Assembly: GCA_947097635.1 (NCBI GenBank)
Contig: CAMURW010000124.1
Coordinates: forward strand, 1-5,315
DNA: 5,315 bases
Source: an uncultured Bacteroidales bacterium
Lineage (GTDB): Bacteria > Bacteroidota > Bacteroidia > Bacteroidales > P3
Reading direction: 5' to 3'
This document shows, piece by piece, positions 1 through 5,264 of the stretch (position 1 is its first letter; every line of letters starts with the position of its first letter). Position numbers and translations under genes: made by a program. The notes under the pieces were generated by a model. It worked only from the letters and a program-made list of their open reading frames with translations. It had not been told where the DNA came from and ran no database searches.

Positions 1-39
1 CCTATTCCGTTTTATTATCCTTATTAATACAATATAATT

Positions 40-954
40 ATGAAACAGATTGCAAAACTGGCCTTGATAGCATTAGCCATTATCACTATCGTGACCGCCT
101 GCGGCCCTAAGAGCGACCTGCCTGGTTTTCATAAGACCGAGAGCGGACTGCACTATCGATTTGTCAAAGAAAACAAAGAGGCACAGCAAGTGCAGATGGA
201 CGATGCACTGGTGTGCGAAGTGGTGCTCACCCTGGGCGACGACACCCTCTACAACAATACAGGTAATCCTGACCGCCTGCTGCAAGCTACAGACGCACAA
301 TTCTACGGATCGATTGAAGAAGGTCTGCTGATGCTCCACAAAGGCGACGAGGCCATCTTTGCTGTGGAGGCCGACAGCGTGGCGAACTATCATAATATGC
401 CAGGCTGCTACATACCTGGAAAAAATCAGAAACTGTATTATCATATCAAACTTTCGGACATTGTGACTGCCGACAGCCTGGCAAAGGCAGAATCGCTGTT
501 TCTCGCTACGATGAGCGATCTACAGAAGGCAGAACCCGAAAAGATTAATCAGTACATACAAGACAACAATATTAAGGCCACTCCAGACGAAAACGGGCTC
601 TACGTGATAGTGAACAAAAAGGGAACCGGCAAGAAGATTGGCGTGGGCAGCCATGTCGCCTTCAATTATACCGGACATCTCACCGACGGCACTGTTTTCG
701 ACAGCAACGTGCAAGGTGTGGCAGAAAAAGCCGATATTTATGACAGTCGCCGCACCTATGCTCCAGAGGAGTTCGTAATGGGGCAGTCGTCGTATGTCAA
801 AGGTCTGTTGCTGGGCATGCAGGGCATGCAAAAAGGCACCAAAGCCACGCTCATCATCCCCAGCGAATTGGGCTATGGTAGCGTAGGACGCGGATCCAAG
901 ATTGGGCCCTATTGCCCCTTGGTATTCGACATTGAGATTATGTCGGTGAACTGA
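40..954 (+). CDS. FKBP-type peptidyl-prolyl cis-trans isomerase, lipoprotein (first of two)
   Basis: Predicted envelope lipoprotein of 304 residues that would catalyse proline cis-trans isomerisation during folding of exported proteins. The start has K2 and K6, a hydrophobic stretch at about 7-19 and a lipobox VTAC ending at C21, so signal peptidase II cleavage and lipid anchoring are expected. Residues about 35-141 look like a worn FKBP fold: EEGLLMLHKGDEAIF (93-107) matches the usual EGL..MK.G..... segment, and the half ends in a KLSDI-like strand. A helical linker (about 142-185) leads to the C-terminal FKBP domain (about 186-304), with Y210, F220-D221, Y279 and F297 at expected ligand-pocket positions. 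The usual pocket tryptophan is L256. An insert of roughly 15 residues (about 224-240, with VAEKADIY) is, from memory, also seen in other Bacteroidota FKBPs. The gene lies 27 bp upstream of adk on the same strand, so co-transcription is likely. Family assignment is firm; substrate is unknown and full catalytic activity is uncertain. Confidence 0.93.
   Translation: MKQIAKLALIALAIITIVTACGPKSDLPGFHKTESGLHYRFVKENKEAQQVQMDDALVCEVVLTLGDDTLYNNTGNPDRLLQATDAQFYGSIEEGLLMLHKGDEAIFAVEADSVANYHNMPGCYIPGKNQKLYYHIKLSDIVTADSLAKAESLFLATMSDLQKAEPEKINQYIQDNNIKATPDENGLYVIVNKKGTGKKIGVGSHVAFNYTGHLTDGTVFDSNVQGVAEKADIYDSRRTYAPEEFVMGQSSYVKGLLLGMQGMQKGTKATLIIPSELGYGSVGRGSKIGPYCPLVFDIEIMSVN
813..830 (+). repeat. Perfect 9-bp tandem duplication (GGGCATGCA x2) inside the first FKBP gene
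   Basis: Two adjacent identical copies of GGGCATGCA lie at 813-821 and 822-830. They encode the repeated Gly-Met-Gln of residues 259-264, in the helix that follows the FKBP pocket strand. The duplication is in frame, and the segment keeps the length seen in ordinary FKBPs, so it probably reflects chance or codon choice rather than a recent expansion. Confidence 0.6.
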
Positions 955-981
955 TACAAAATCACAAAAATAAAAATAATA

Positions 982-1548
982 ATGCTGAATATCGTTCTTT
1001 TTGGCGCTCCCGGTGCCGGCAAGGGTACACAGAGCGACCTGCTCGTAGAAAAATATCACCTGAATCACATATCCACAGGAGACCTGTTACGCAAAGAGAT
1101 TGCAGAACAAACCGACCTAGGCAAACGTATTAAAGGCATCATGGATGCCGGTAACCTCGTCAGCGACGACATTGTGGTGGAGATGATAGACAATGCCATT
1201 GCCAAGGACACACAGGGCATACTGTTCGATGGCTTCCCCCGCAACGTGTCACAGGCAGAGACTTTGGACACACTACTGGACAAGCACCATCGCAAGCTCA
1301 CCTGCACGGTGAGCCTCGACGTACCCTGCGAAGAACTGATACGCCGCATGCTGGAACGTGCCAAAGTGAGCGGACGCAGCGACGACAATGAAGAAACGAT
1401 CAAGAACCGCCTTAAAGAACATGAAGCCAAAACACTGCCTGTTGCTGCCTACTATGAAAAGAAAGGCAAACTGGTGAAAGTGAATGGATTCGGCGACATA
1501 AAGAAGATTTCCGAAGACATCATCGCCGCGATAGATAATAAAAAGTAA
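982..1548 (+). CDS. adk: Adenylate kinase
   Basis: Cytoplasmic adenylate kinase (ATP + AMP = 2 ADP), essential for nucleotide balance. The 188-residue product opens with the P-loop GAPGAGKGT (8-16). It continues with the AMP-site STGDLLR (31-37) and the DGFPRN motif (83-88), whose R87 contacts AMP phosphate. The short LID region has R127, R132 and D134-D135, followed by R143. The long zinc-type LID of enterobacterial or Gram-positive enzymes is absent, and the length matches the short Bacteroidota form. The ATG at 982 places the first beta strand directly before the P-loop, as in the family. The leader is A/T-rich (AAAATAAAAATAATA) without a Shine-Dalgarno sequence, which is normal for this phylum. 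The gene starts 27 bp after the first FKBP gene and is followed by obg after 79 bp, so a shared transcript is likely. Nothing in the protein looks damaged. Confidence 0.98.
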   Translation: MLNIVLFGAPGAGKGTQSDLLVEKYHLNHISTGDLLRKEIAEQTDLGKRIKGIMDAGNLVSDDIVVEMIDNAIAKDTQGILFDGFPRNVSQAETLDTLLDKHHRKLTCTVSLDVPCEELIRRMLERAKVSGRSDDNEETIKNRLKEHEAKTLPVAAYYEKKGKLVKVNGFGDIKKISEDIIAAIDNKK

Positions 1549-1553
1549 ACAGC

Positions 1554-1602
1554 ATAGGCATCTTGGGCGGCAAAGGAGTTCCTCTGCGCCCAAAATACCT
1601 AT
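1554..1602 (+). promoter_or_regulatory. Extended imperfect inverted repeat (RNA hairpin) in the adk-obg spacer
   Basis: ATAGG (1554-1558) pairs with CCTAT (1598-1602) across a 4x4 internal loop. TTGGGCG (1563-1569) then pairs with CGCCCAA (1587-1593). After a bulged G1570, CA (1571-1572) pairs with TG (1585-1586), and after an A-C mismatch AGG (1574-1576) pairs with CCT (1581-1583) around loop AGTT. This is 17 potential base pairs in 49 nt. No T-run follows on either strand, so it is not a standard intrinsic terminator. It could be an mRNA-stabilising or processing hairpin, or a leader element of obg; that role is inference. Confidence 0.5.
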
Positions 1603-1627
1603 TTCTCAGAAACTCACTCACATCTCC

Positions 1628-2638
1628 ATGACTAGCAATTTTGTTGACTACGTAAAGATATTTGTACGTTCCGGCAAAGGTGGCGCGGGGTCTGCTCATC
1701 TGCTTCAAGTGAAATACAAACCCAAAGCAGGTCCAGATGGCGGCGATGGCGGTCGTGGAGGACACGTGATGCTGAAAGGCAACAGCAACCGGTGGACACT
1801 CTTGCACCTTAAATACACCAAACACGTCTTTGCCGAAGATGGCGAAAATGGAGGCAAAAGTCTTTCCACAGGTCGCCAAGGTGCAGACCAGATTATGGAA
1901 GTGCCTCTTGGATGCGTCTGTCGTGACGCTGAGACAGGCGAACAGCTGTGCGAGATAACAGAAAACGGGCAGACTGCCATTATCGCCAAAGGCGGACGAG
2001 GAGGACAAGGCAACGACCATTTCAAAAGCGCCACAAATCAGACTCCACGCTATGCGCAACCAGGTGAACCAGCAGTGGAACGCTGGGTTATCATAGAGCT
2101 GAAGCTGCTGGCAGACGTAGGACTGGTGGGATTTCCCAATGCGGGCAAAAGTACGTTGCTTAGCATGATGAGCGAGGCAAAACCAGTAATCGCCGACTAT
2201 CCCTTTACCACCATCGTCCCCAACCTAGGAATGGTGCGCTACCACGACGACAAATCATTCTGCATCGCTGACATTCCTGGCATCATAGAGGGTGCTTCGG
2301 AAGGCAAAGGTCTGGGAGAACGTTTCCTGCGCCATATCGAGCGCAACAGCATCCTGCTATTCATGGTGCCCTGCGACAGCAGCGACATCAAGAAAGACTA
2401 CAACATACTGTTCAATGAACTGAAGAAATACAACCCCGAACTACTGGACAAAAAACGCATTCTCGCCATCACCAAATGCGACATGCTAGATAACACCCTG
2501 CTGAAACAGATGAAACGCACCCTGCCACGCACCCTGCCTACCATCATGATTAGTTCTGTTACAGGTCTAAACATGGACAAGCTGAAAGATCTTCTAGTAC
2601 AAGTGCTGGAAGAAGGAGTCAAGCAAACTACAGAATGA
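1628..2638 (+). CDS. obgE: Obg family GTPase (ribosome assembly / growth control), tail-less form
   Basis: Large P-loop GTPase that binds the 50S subunit and acts in late ribosome assembly and stress or growth control (family knowledge). The 336-residue product has the glycine-rich Obg fold at about 4-160, with GPDGGDGGRGGHV at 35-47 and KGGRGGQGN at 121-129. The G domain follows, with G1 GFPNAGKST (168-176), switch I YPFTT (191-195), G3 DIPG (215-218), G4 as TKCD (282-285, Thr in place of the usual Asn) and G5 SSVTG (309-313). The ATG at 1628 gives the expected family N-terminus (SNFVDYVKI), and no upstream in-frame ATG exists in the spacer. The protein ends soon after the G domain at VKQTTE. 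The acidic C-terminal extension that I recall from Bacteroides Obg proteins is absent, and the bases after the stop encode nothing like it. It follows adk on the same strand. Confidence 0.97.
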   Translation: MTSNFVDYVKIFVRSGKGGAGSAHLLQVKYKPKAGPDGGDGGRGGHVMLKGNSNRWTLLHLKYTKHVFAEDGENGGKSLSTGRQGADQIMEVPLGCVCRDAETGEQLCEITENGQTAIIAKGGRGGQGNDHFKSATNQTPRYAQPGEPAVERWVIIELKLLADVGLVGFPNAGKSTLLSMMSEAKPVIADYPFTTIVPNLGMVRYHDDKSFCIADIPGIIEGASEGKGLGERFLRHIERNSILLFMVPCDSSDIKKDYNILFNELKKYNPELLDKKRILAITKCDMLDNTLLKQMKRTLPRTLPTIMISSVTGLNMDKLKDLLVQVLEEGVKQTTE

Positions 2639-2647
2639 CCGATTCTC

Positions 2648-2677
2648 TTTACCGAATATTAATTAACATTATATTTA
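2648..2677 (+). promoter_or_regulatory. Weak candidate Bacteroidota-type promoter before the second FKBP gene
   Basis: The Bacteroidota sigma-ABfr consensus is TTTG, about 19-20 bp, then TAnnTTTG. Here TTTA (2648-2651) is followed after 18 bp by TATATTTA (2670-2677), one mismatch in each box and a slightly short spacer. It sits in the 66-bp A/T-rich gap between obg and the second FKBP, about 28 bp before that ATG. In such A/T-rich DNA a match of this quality can arise by chance. Confidence 0.2.
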
Positions 2678-2704
2678 TCAACCTTTTGAAATAACTACTT
2701 TTCA

Positions 2705-3580
2705 ATGAATATTTTTTTTAAAAACGCCGCATACTTTGTGGCAGCAGCAGTGCTCCTTGTGAGCTGCGGGAAAAGCAACACCATGGAAAAACTTGTAAAA
2801 GAGGGTTACCAGCGTGTAACCGAGACGACCGATGCTATGCTGTATAAAGTCACCAAAGAAGTGACAGACGGCTTGACTATTAATCCTGGCGAATTGGTGA
2901 AAGGCACGGTCGTAGTGCGTTTCAACGACTCCATTCTTCAGCCAAAACAAGATACCACTATTTTGGGGCAAGCCGGTGGTAACCAGGCTCCCTGGGAACC
3001 CCTGTTCACCAAGCTGCACGTGGGTGAGGAAATGACATTGGCCCTGAATCTTGACAGTATGTACAAAGGTGCTCCCGCCGACCAACTGCCCAGTTTCTAT
3101 ACCCCTGGAGCCGGTGACGTGATGTTCTATGAATTCGCCGTTACTGGAGTCACCACATACGAGACCTACACGGAAGAATTCCGCGTGAAGGACTCCGTGA
3201 ATCTACAAAAATATCTAGCAGACAACAACGTCACCGTGAATCCCAGTGCCACAGGGCTTTATCGCATCATCACAGAACAAGGTAAAGGCGCAAAAGTTGC
3301 CAACAACAAGAAAGTGGACGTACACTACACCGGCAAACTGCTGGATGGCTCCAAATTCGACAGCAGCTACGACCGCAACGAACCTATCAGCATCACTGAA
3401 GGCAAACACGAAGTGATTCCCGGCTGGGAAGAAGGCTTAATGGGTCTACCCGAAGGCACCAAAGCCACCCTGATTATCCCTTGCGACCTGGCATACGGCC
3501 CCACTGGAAGTGGTTCTATTCCTCCCTACAGCACCCTCGTTTTCGACGTTGAAGTTGTGAAGGTTTATGATGCCAAATAA
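2705..3580 (+). CDS. FKBP-type peptidyl-prolyl cis-trans isomerase, lipoprotein (second of two)
   Basis: Predicted envelope lipoprotein isomerase of 291 residues that would assist folding of exported proteins. A short signal peptide (hydrophobic 9-19) ends in lipobox LVSC, with C21 as the lipidated residue. Residues about 33-150 form a degenerate FKBP-like half: a beta-rich stretch, then PWEPLFTKLHVGEEMTLAL (97-114) and MFYEFAVTGV (140-149), which follow the closing part of an FKBP fold but lack the pocket residues. After a linker with LADNNVTVNPSATGLYRI (171-188) comes a well-kept FKBP domain (about 184-288). Expected active-pocket residues are present: Y208, F218-D219, V237-I238, W241, Y264 and F280, with the IPPYSTLVF ending. 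This copy should be the more canonical enzyme of the pair. A 16-bp stretch coding for GTKAT (3453-3468) is identical to 833-848 in the first FKBP, supporting paralogy. It lies 66 bp after obg, so it may be read through from obg or have its own promoter. Confidence 0.94.
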   Translation: MNIFFKNAAYFVAAAVLLVSCGKSNTMEKLVKEGYQRVTETTDAMLYKVTKEVTDGLTINPGELVKGTVVVRFNDSILQPKQDTTILGQAGGNQAPWEPLFTKLHVGEEMTLALNLDSMYKGAPADQLPSFYTPGAGDVMFYEFAVTGVTTYETYTEEFRVKDSVNLQKYLADNNVTVNPSATGLYRIITEQGKGAKVANNKKVDVHYTGKLLDGSKFDSSYDRNEPISITEGKHEVIPGWEEGLMGLPEGTKATLIIPCDLAYGPTGSGSIPPYSTLVFDVEVVKVYDAK

Positions 3581-3582
3581 CC

Positions 3583-3619
3583 GCCTAAATTAGGCTGCTC
3601 ACCACCTCGCCAGGAGGCG
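3583..3619 (+). other. Two short hairpins just after the second FKBP gene
   Basis: GCCTAAATTAGGC (3583-3595) is a near-perfect inverted repeat starting 3 nt after the stop codon. CGCC-AGGA-GGCG (3608-3619) is a G/C stem with a four-base loop. Neither is followed by a T-run, so they are unlikely to terminate transcription by themselves. They may protect the 3' end of the FKBP mRNA, or be chance. Confidence 0.35.
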
Positions 3620-3683
3620 CTATTGCGTAAAGTATGAGAAGTACATTTTGTGCCGATCAACCAACGTTCACTTCAATCATAAC

Positions 3684-3719
3684 CAAAGCATATCGCATCA
3701 TGAGATGCTTTGATTTTTT
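3684..3719 (+). terminator. Probable rho-independent terminator of the upstream + strand genes
   Basis: CAAAGCAT (3684-3691) pairs with ATGCTTTG (3705-3712), and a run of six T residues follows at 3714-3719. An alternative inner stem, GCATC-ATGA-GATGC (3695-3708), gives the same orientation. The T-run lies only on the 3' side for the + strand, so it would end transcripts coming from the second FKBP gene and separate them from the dihydrouridine synthase gene. The stem is A/T-rich, so strength is uncertain. Confidence 0.6.
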
Positions 3720-3735
3720 CGCCTCTGCGATATAT

Positions 3736-3772
3736 AAACAAACTGGACGATAGTACGCTGACAAGTTTGTTT
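3736..3772 (+). promoter_or_regulatory. 9-bp inverted repeat in the leader of the dihydrouridine synthase gene
   Basis: AAACAAACT (3736-3744) is the exact reverse complement of AGTTTGTTT (3764-3772), separated by 19 nt. The repeat ends 14 nt before the ATG at 3787. It could form a hairpin in the mRNA leader or be a binding site for a dimeric regulator. The 3' arm is followed by only one further T and then AAAACACC, so a terminator is doubtful. Function is inferred only from position. Confidence 0.35.
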
Positions 3773-3786
3773 TAAAACACCATTTT

Positions 3787-4794
3787 ATGCAGATTATCCT
3801 TGCCCCCATGCAGGGACTAACCGAGGTGCTTTTCCGCCGCGTATACGAGAATTGCTTTCCTGGCATCATGGACCATGCCATTAGCCCATTCCTGTCGTTA
3901 GCAAATGGCGAGTTGAAACATGCAGACAAGAAGGTGAAAGACGTATTACCTGAGGAGAACATTGGCAGCATACCCCTAGTGCCGCAGATTCTAGGTAAAG
4001 AACCCGAAGCGTTTATCAATTTAGCAAACTATTTGTTCGACCTGGGCTATGAGGAAGTGAACTGGAACATCGGCTGCCCTGTGCGCAGAGTGACGGCCAA
4101 ACACAGAGGAAGCGGCATACTCCCCTACCCCACCGAAATCGAGGCAATACTAAGTAACATAATACCGCGACTGAAAGGGGCGCTGTCCGTAAAAATGAGG
4201 CTGGGACTGACAAATAGCAACGACATTTACAGTATTATTCCCATCCTAAATCGCTACCCCATAAAAAACGTTACCATTCATCCACGCACAGGACAACAAG
4301 CGTACTCCGGCATTGTGGACCTCGATACTTTTGCCAAGGTCATTCCGCTCCTTAAATGCGAGGTTATCTATAACGGCGACATCGTTACCCTGCAAGACTA
4401 CAACTATATTTCTCGTCGATTCCCGCAAATCACCAAGTTCATGATTGGCCGTGGTATACTGCAGAATCCACCACTCGCCTGTCGGATAAAACAATCATCA
4501 CTAGAGCACTCCACCTCAGCAGCAGATGACACTGCAACAGTGCATGGCATGCACGATCCTTTTCAAAGAAAAGACGAAGAAATCTACGTAACACATACCA
4601 GGGACCTGATGTTACAGTTGTTAGACGCTATCGATGAACACCTGCCATCGGCGGAGGCTAAAGCCAGGAAGACAAAGGAGTATTGGTGTCTGATGTTCAA
4701 GGCCTTTCATGTATCAGAGGAAAAGAAGAACCAAGTGCTTCACTGTTCCACTTTTTCTGAGACACGACGAGCGATAGAAAAGGCAATCCAGTAG
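3787..4794 (+). CDS. tRNA-dihydrouridine synthase family protein
   Basis: FMN-dependent enzyme that uses NADPH to reduce uridines to dihydrouridine in the tRNA D-loop or neighbouring positions; cytoplasmic. The 335-residue product opens with the flavin-site APMQGLT (6-12). PQILG follows (67-71), then NWNIGCPVRRV (92-102) with the probable catalytic C97, K136 in KMRLG, H165-R167 in IHPRTG, NGD (196-198) and GRG (221-223). These fit a complete TIM-barrel Dus. The C-terminal helical tRNA-binding domain (about 265-335) follows a polar linker (about 235-263). The order of motifs resembles the DusC-like branch, but the sequence does not settle which tRNA position is modified, so no symbol is given. 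The start at 3787 puts the first barrel strand at residue 2, as expected. It follows a probable terminator, so it is likely a separate transcription unit, and its last 55 bp overlap the convergent PAP2 gene. Confidence 0.95.
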   Translation: MQIILAPMQGLTEVLFRRVYENCFPGIMDHAISPFLSLANGELKHADKKVKDVLPEENIGSIPLVPQILGKEPEAFINLANYLFDLGYEEVNWNIGCPVRRVTAKHRGSGILPYPTEIEAILSNIIPRLKGALSVKMRLGLTNSNDIYSIIPILNRYPIKNVTIHPRTGQQAYSGIVDLDTFAKVIPLLKCEVIYNGDIVTLQDYNYISRRFPQITKFMIGRGILQNPPLACRIKQSSLEHSTSAADDTATVHGMHDPFQRKDEEIYVTHTRDLMLQLLDAIDEHLPSAEAKARKTKEYWCLMFKAFHVSEEKKNQVLHCSTFSETRRAIEKAIQ

Positions 4795-5264
4795 ACCAGC
4801 GCACCCACAACTATGCCCAACAAAGCGCCGCAAACAACATCACCAGGATAATGCTTACCCAGATATGGGCGACTATACCCTACCAGCAAAGCCCACAGCA
4901 GTAGCAACGGAAAAGAAAACTTTCTCAATGCCCCTTTCGTCAACAATCTGGTGCTGAGTCCCAAGAACATCGCCACAGAGAAAGAATTGGCAGCATGGGA
5001 AGAAACAAAGCCGTAACGTCCGCCGCAGGTAGTGCGAAACATTCTCACATCTTCTAAAGCATGGCATGGACGATACCTTTCGAACACATTCTTGAAACAG
5101 TGCACCGATATCTGGTCACTGAATAGAAAGCATAGCGCCACACCTGCCAGCAGCAGCCACCAATATGGGTGCAACGACATCTTGTTTTTTTTCATGCTTG
5201 CCAACAACACAACATACACACACACACACATGCATGACACCTTTGTTCCTTCCATCCAAGCCAT
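4740..5264 (-). CDS. PAP2 superfamily membrane phosphatase, N-terminally short, start uncertain
   Basis: Membrane phosphatase of the PAP2 (lipid phosphate phosphatase) superfamily. Members dephosphorylate undecaprenyl pyrophosphate, phosphatidate-type lipids or lipid A; the substrate here is not determined. All three catalytic motifs are visible in the 174-residue frame: K58-x6-R65-P66, S88-S89-H90 (VSSH in place of PSGH) after GGRYG, and S131-R132-x5-H138-x3-D142. Hydrophobic segments lie at about 12-23, 34-49, 93-107, 117-130 and 143-165. Relatives I recall have about 25 more N-terminal residues, including an LNG...D start that is missing. Possible starts are M1 (5264), M4 (5255), M12 (5231), M24 (5195) and M29 (5180). 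A stop codon two codons before M1 (5268-5270) closes the frame. M24 gives about 151 residues; M1 keeps the hydrophobic segment encoded partly by the (CA)7 tract. The 3' end overlaps the convergent dihydrouridine synthase gene. It may be functional, phase-variable or decaying at the 5' end. Confidence 0.8.
   Translation of the reverse strand: MAWMEGTKVSCMCVCVYVVLLASMKKNKMSLHPYWWLLLAGVALCFLFSDQISVHCFKNVFERYRPCHALEDVRMFRTTCGGRYGFVSSHAANSFSVAMFLGLSTRLLTKGALRKFSFPLLLLWALLVGYSRPYLGKHYPGDVVCGALLGIVVGALVYWIAFSIARRVSEKVEQ
5185..5192. repeat. A8/T8 homopolymer at the second candidate PAP2 start
   Basis: Eight T residues on the + strand read as eight A residues on the coding strand directly after the ATG of candidate start M24 (5195), giving Met-Lys-Lys-Asn. 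A run this long can slip in replication and would shift the frame for every start at or upstream of 5195. Confidence 0.7.
5216..5230. repeat. (AC)7 dinucleotide tract in the PAP2 5' region
   Basis: ACACACACACACACA covers 15 bp. On the PAP2 coding strand it reads as a TG repeat that encodes alternating Cys-Val. It lies directly after candidate start M12 (5231) and upstream of M24 (5195). Gain or loss of one 2-bp unit would put products started at M1, M4 or M12 out of frame but leave M24 untouched. Confidence 0.85.

Noticed and set aside
1..39. Tail of an upstream gene ending at the TAA near position 25
   Set aside because: Only eight codons are visible before the stop and they match no C-terminus I can recognise, so coding cannot be supported.
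73..444. Antisense open frame of 123 residues in the first FKBP gene
   Set aside because: It lies wholly inside a well-supported + strand gene, has no recognisable motifs and reads like a reverse-strand shadow rich in His, Val and Phe.
520..1068. Antisense open frame of 182 residues spanning the FKBP-adk junction
   Set aside because: It overlaps two genes with clear family motifs on the + strand and shows no domain of its own.
1563..1593. Intrinsic terminator between adk and obg
   Set aside because: The stem is strong, but no T-run follows it on either strand.
1520..2059. Antisense open frame of 179 residues across the adk-obg junction
   Set aside because: It is opposite the glycine-rich Obg domain, whose codons produce long reverse-strand open frames; no motif supports it.
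3762..3769. CAAGTTTG as a -7 box (TAnnTTTG) for dus
   Set aside because: It has one mismatch but no TTTG -33 element at the required distance, and it lies inside the 9-bp inverted repeat.
3657..4019. Antisense open frame of 120 residues from the dus gene into the spacer
   Set aside because: It covers the conserved N-terminal half of dus and the probable terminator and has no recognisable domain.
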